From the NCBI RefSeq assembly GCF_014084125.1, contig NZ_CP048405.1, forward strand, positions 7,068,001-7,132,000: 64,000 nucleotides of DNA. The letters run 5' to 3'. This DNA is from Streptacidiphilus sp. PB12-B1b (GTDB lineage: Bacteria > Actinomycetota > Actinomycetes > Streptomycetales > Streptomycetaceae). Both the position numbers and the translations under genes were made by a program. Below, piece after piece: positions 61,525 through 64,000 of this stretch; position 1 is the stretch's first letter; each line of letters opens with the position of its first letter. The notes beneath the pieces were generated by a model. It saw only the letters and a list, made by a program, of their open reading frames with translations, did not search any database and was not told the DNA's origin.

Positions 61525-62907
61525 ATGACGGGCACGGCGGAGCAACTGGCCTCGGTTCTGACCGAGCTGCTCGGCACGGAACTGCCGGTACGGCTGCGCA
61601 CCTGGGACGGCTCGCAGGCGGGCCCGCCCGGCGCCCCGATGCTGGTGCTGCGCAACCGGCGGGCCCTGCGGCACCTGATCTGGCGTCCGGACGAGCTGGG
61701 CCTGGCCCGCGCCTACGTCTCCGGCGATCTGGAGATCGACCCCGGCACCGACCTGTACGAGCTGCTCACCGCCGTGGTGCGGCTGGTCGAGCGGACGGAC
61801 ACGGTGACGCTGCGTCCGGGCGCCCGGGAGCTGCTCGGCCCGCAGGGGCGCCGGCTGCTGCGCACCGCCACCACCCTCGGGGCGATCGGCCCGAGGCCGC
61901 CGCTGCCGCCGGAGGAGGCCCGCCGGCTGAAGGGCAGCCGCCACTCCCTGGGCCGGGACCGCACCGCCATCAGCCACCACTACGACGTCGGCAACGACTT
62001 CTACCGGCTGGTGCTGGGCCCGTCCCTGGTCTACTCCTGCGCCTACTGGACGCCGGAGTCGTCCACCCTGGAGCAGGCGCAGGAGGCCAAGCTGGACCTG
62101 ATCTGCCGCAAGCTCGGCCTGCGCCCGGGCATGCGGCTGCTGGACGTGGGCTGCGGCTGGGGCTCGCTGCTGCTGCACGCCGCCCGTCACTACGGGGTGA
62201 CCGGCGTCGGGATCACCCTCTCCGAGGAGCAGGCGCGCGGCGCCCGGGAGCGCATCGCCGAGGCCGGGCTGGCCGAGCAGCTGACGACCCGGTTGCAGGA
62301 CTACCGCGAGGTCGTCGACGGCCCGTTCGACGCGATCTCCAGCGTCGGCATGGCCGAGCACGTCGGTACGGAGCAGTACCGACGCTACGCCGGGCTGCTG
62401 TACGGGCTGCTCGCCCCCGGCGGGCGGCTGCTGAACCATCAGATCGCCCGGCGGCCCAGCGCCCCCGGCGAGCGCTACCGCACCAGCCCCTTCATCACCG
62501 CGTACGTCTTCCCCGACGGCGACCTCTCGCCGGTCGGCGAGACCGTCAGCCTGCTGGAGCAGGCCGGATTCGAGGTCAGGGACGTCGAGTCGCTGCGCGA
62601 GCACTATGCGCTGACGCTGCGGGCCTGGGTCTCCAACCTGGAGTCCGACTGGGACCGGGCCACCGCGCTGACCAGCACCGGGCGGGCCCGGGTCTGGCGG
62701 CTCTACATGGCGGCGTCCGCGCTGGCCTTCGAGGAGAACCGGATCGGCGTCAACCAGGTGCTGGCGGTGCGCACCACCGCCGACGGCGGCAGCGGACTGC
62801 CCGGCACCCGGGCGGCCTGGCTGACCGCCGCCGGAGGGCAGCAGCCGGCCCAGGGCCCCGGACCGGGCTCGGCTCTGGATTCGGAACTGAGTTCGGAGCC
62901 CGCCTGA
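61525..62907 (+). CDS. Cyclopropane-fatty-acyl-phospholipid synthase family protein
   Basis: The 460-residue SAM-dependent methyltransferase modifies unsaturated phospholipid acyl chains. An N-terminal region (RAYVSGDLEIDPGTDLYELL) precedes AISHHYDVGNDFYRLVLG. The SAM motif is LLDVGCGWGSLLLHAA, followed by GITLSEEQ and SSVGMAEHVGTEQY. The catalytic core is complete, with a short Gly/Ser tail. It is divergent from the afsK-type gene, about 200 bases apart; the gap has AT-rich promoter-like sequence near 61450. Confidence 0.92.
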   Translation: MTGTAEQLASVLTELLGTELPVRLRTWDGSQAGPPGAPMLVLRNRRALRHLIWRPDELGLARAYVSGDLEIDPGTDLYELLTAVVRLVERTDTVTLRPGARELLGPQGRRLLRTATTLGAIGPRPPLPPEEARRLKGSRHSLGRDRTAISHHYDVGNDFYRLVLGPSLVYSCAYWTPESSTLEQAQEAKLDLICRKLGLRPGMRLLDVGCGWGSLLLHAARHYGVTGVGITLSEEQARGARERIAEAGLAEQLTTRLQDYREVVDGPFDAISSVGMAEHVGTEQYRRYAGLLYGLLAPGGRLLNHQIARRPSAPGERYRTSPFITAYVFPDGDLSPVGETVSLLEQAGFEVRDVESLREHYALTLRAWVSNLESDWDRATALTSTGRARVWRLYMAASALAFEENRIGVNQVLAVRTTADGGSGLPGTRAAWLTAAGGQQPAQGPGPGSALDSELSSEPA

Positions 62908-63067
62908 TTTCTCGCATCGGATTCGGGCCGGAAACCGCCGTCGGCCCCGAAATCCGGCCCTCGGGCCGGTGCTGCGCCGCGCCCGCCGTCCGGCGGCCCG
63001 TCAGCCTGACGGAGCATTCGGCACACTGCCGGATAGCGCGCGGATCTTGCCACGGTAAACTGACGGC

Positions 63068-63715
63068 ATGACAGGACAAGTTCGCACCGTCGACGGGCGT
63101 GTCGCCGGGCGACGCGGGCAGGCGACGCGGCAGAAGCTGCTCGAATGCCTTAGCGAGATGCTCAGCACATCGCCCTACCGGGACGTCAAGGTCATCGACG
63201 TAGCCCGGATGGCGGGTACCTCCCCCGCAACGTTCTACCAGTACTTCCCCGACGTCGAGGGCGCTGTCCTCGAGATCGCGGACGGGATGGCCAGGGAAGG
63301 CGCCGGTCTCAAGGACCTGGTCGCCGAGAAGTCGTGGGCCGGAAAGACCGGCTACCAGACGGCCGAGGAGCTGGTTGACGGCTTCCTCACGTTCTGGCGC
63401 GACAACGAGGCCATCCTGCGCGTGGTCACGTTGGGCTCAGCGGAAGGGGACAAGCGGTTCTTCAAGATCCGCATGAAGATCCTCAACGCGGTGACCAACT
63501 CGCTCACCGACTCCCTCAAGGCCCTCCAGGCCTCGGGGAAGGCGGACGCGTCGGTCAGCGCCCCGGCCATCGCCGGATCGCTGGTGGCCATGCTGGCCGC
63601 CGTCGCGGAGCACCAGAAGGGGTTCGACTCCTGGGGCGTCAAGGCCAAGGAGCTCAAGCCCAGCCTGGCGCTGCTGGTCTACCTCGGCATGACCGGTAAG
63701 AAGCCGCCGAAATAG
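63068..63715 (+). CDS. TetR-family transcriptional regulator
   Basis: The 215-residue regulator has a TetR HTH at about 16-62 (GQATRQKLLECLSEML, then VIDVARMAGTSPATFYQYFPDVEGAVLEIAD) and an all-helical ligand-binding domain. The ATG is preceded by GGTAAACTGAC with a TAAACT box eight bases before, so the message may be leaderless. It may regulate itself or the neighbouring synthase; the last 20 residues (SLALLVYLGMTGKKPPK) are typical of this subfamily. Confidence 0.93.
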   Translation: MTGQVRTVDGRVAGRRGQATRQKLLECLSEMLSTSPYRDVKVIDVARMAGTSPATFYQYFPDVEGAVLEIADGMAREGAGLKDLVAEKSWAGKTGYQTAEELVDGFLTFWRDNEAILRVVTLGSAEGDKRFFKIRMKILNAVTNSLTDSLKALQASGKADASVSAPAIAGSLVAMLAAVAEHQKGFDSWGVKAKELKPSLALLVYLGMTGKKPPK

Positions 63716-64000
63716 CGGGTGACCACGGCACCGGTCCCGGCCGGTTAGCCCTGGCCCCGACCAGTCCCGGGTGTCTCCCGGGCATGCGCGGGCTCGCACC
63801 GGCCGCTCCGGCGGCCACGGGCGGCCCGCAGGACGCCCCGGGACGATCCCGGACGTCCGGATGGTGCCAGGACGCCCGGGGTGAGTGCTCGGTGAGCGCT
63901 CCTGGGCTGCGAAAACCCGGTCGCCTGTCCGACCGGGCGAGGGACCGGCTGCGCCTCGGGGGAGGTACACCGGTCCGAAACGCCGCGCCCGCACTCACAC
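63716..64000. other. Right-edge intergenic sequence
   Basis: About 285 bases follow the TetR gene to the window edge. They contain CCCGGG-type repeats and frames without similarity. No tRNA or clear promoter seen. Confidence 0.4.

Overview
The window is very GC-rich (about 73-75% by eye), with G/C at third codon positions and long shadow frames opposite nearly every gene. Gene content (hrdD, an afsK-type kinase, sepX/glpR with glp, a Pmt mannosyltransferase, an Rpf-like muralytic protein, tandem PBP/RodA genes, mycosin) points to the chromosomal core of a Streptomycetaceae actinomycete (Streptomyces, Kitasatospora or Streptacidiphilus). The gene order resembles what I recall of the SCO31xx-SCO32xx part of Streptomyces coelicolor. 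No phage, transposase, integrase or CRISPR array is visible.

Layout. 0.5-3.5 kb: LuxR-type regulator with a degenerate receiver, P-loop kinase, tRNA-Thr, MHS-type transporter. 3.5-6.9 kb: small type VII secretion locus (two helical substrate-like proteins and a mycosin whose membrane anchor is frameshifted). 6.9-16 kb: leftward housekeeping block (ABC-F ATPase, ispE, rsmA, Rpf-like protein, tatD, metG with a zinc-ribbon reading frame running into it, rsmI). 16-20 kb: pmt and a class B PBP on the plus strand. 20-31 kb: VOC protein, GT87-like membrane protein, DesK/NarL pair, ribokinase, pbpA-rodA, DUF1269 protein, second two-component pair.

31.3-35.6 kb holds the most unusual segment. An XRE regulator is transcribed away from two tandem, nearly identical 71-72 residue peptides with a shared leader-like motif. 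They are followed by a membrane M50 metalloprotease whose N-terminus looks like a PqqD/RRE peptide-binding domain, and by a secreted four-cysteine protein. Two inverted repeats of identical 7-5-7 geometry cover the putative -10 box of the peptide promoter. I read this as a candidate regulated peptide export or maturation cassette, with no classical RiPP tailoring enzyme nearby.

35.6-44 kb: plsC, DUF5808 protein, tRNA-Ala, sepX/glpR, then a leftward group of GNAT, moaB, moaC, glp, galU and a diguanylate cyclase, followed by 5-formyl-THF cyclo-ligase. 44-50 kb: penicillin-acylase-like hydrolase, FmdB zinc ribbon with a CIRCE-like operator, alanine-rich membrane protein, small conserved protein, and hrdD behind a sigma-R-type promoter. 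50-58 kb: GT39 and GT2-GtrA pair, then a divergent FadD3-like / Ltp2-like / DUF35 module around a perfect palindrome, then galE. 58.7-64 kb: afsK-type kinase split from its PQQ propeller by a frameshift, cyclopropane-fatty-acid synthase and a TetR regulator.

Two genes (mycosin, afsK) look intact apart from one missing base in a G/C-rich tract, and a third (zinc ribbon before metG) lacks a stop. Sequencing error should be excluded before biological meaning is given to them.
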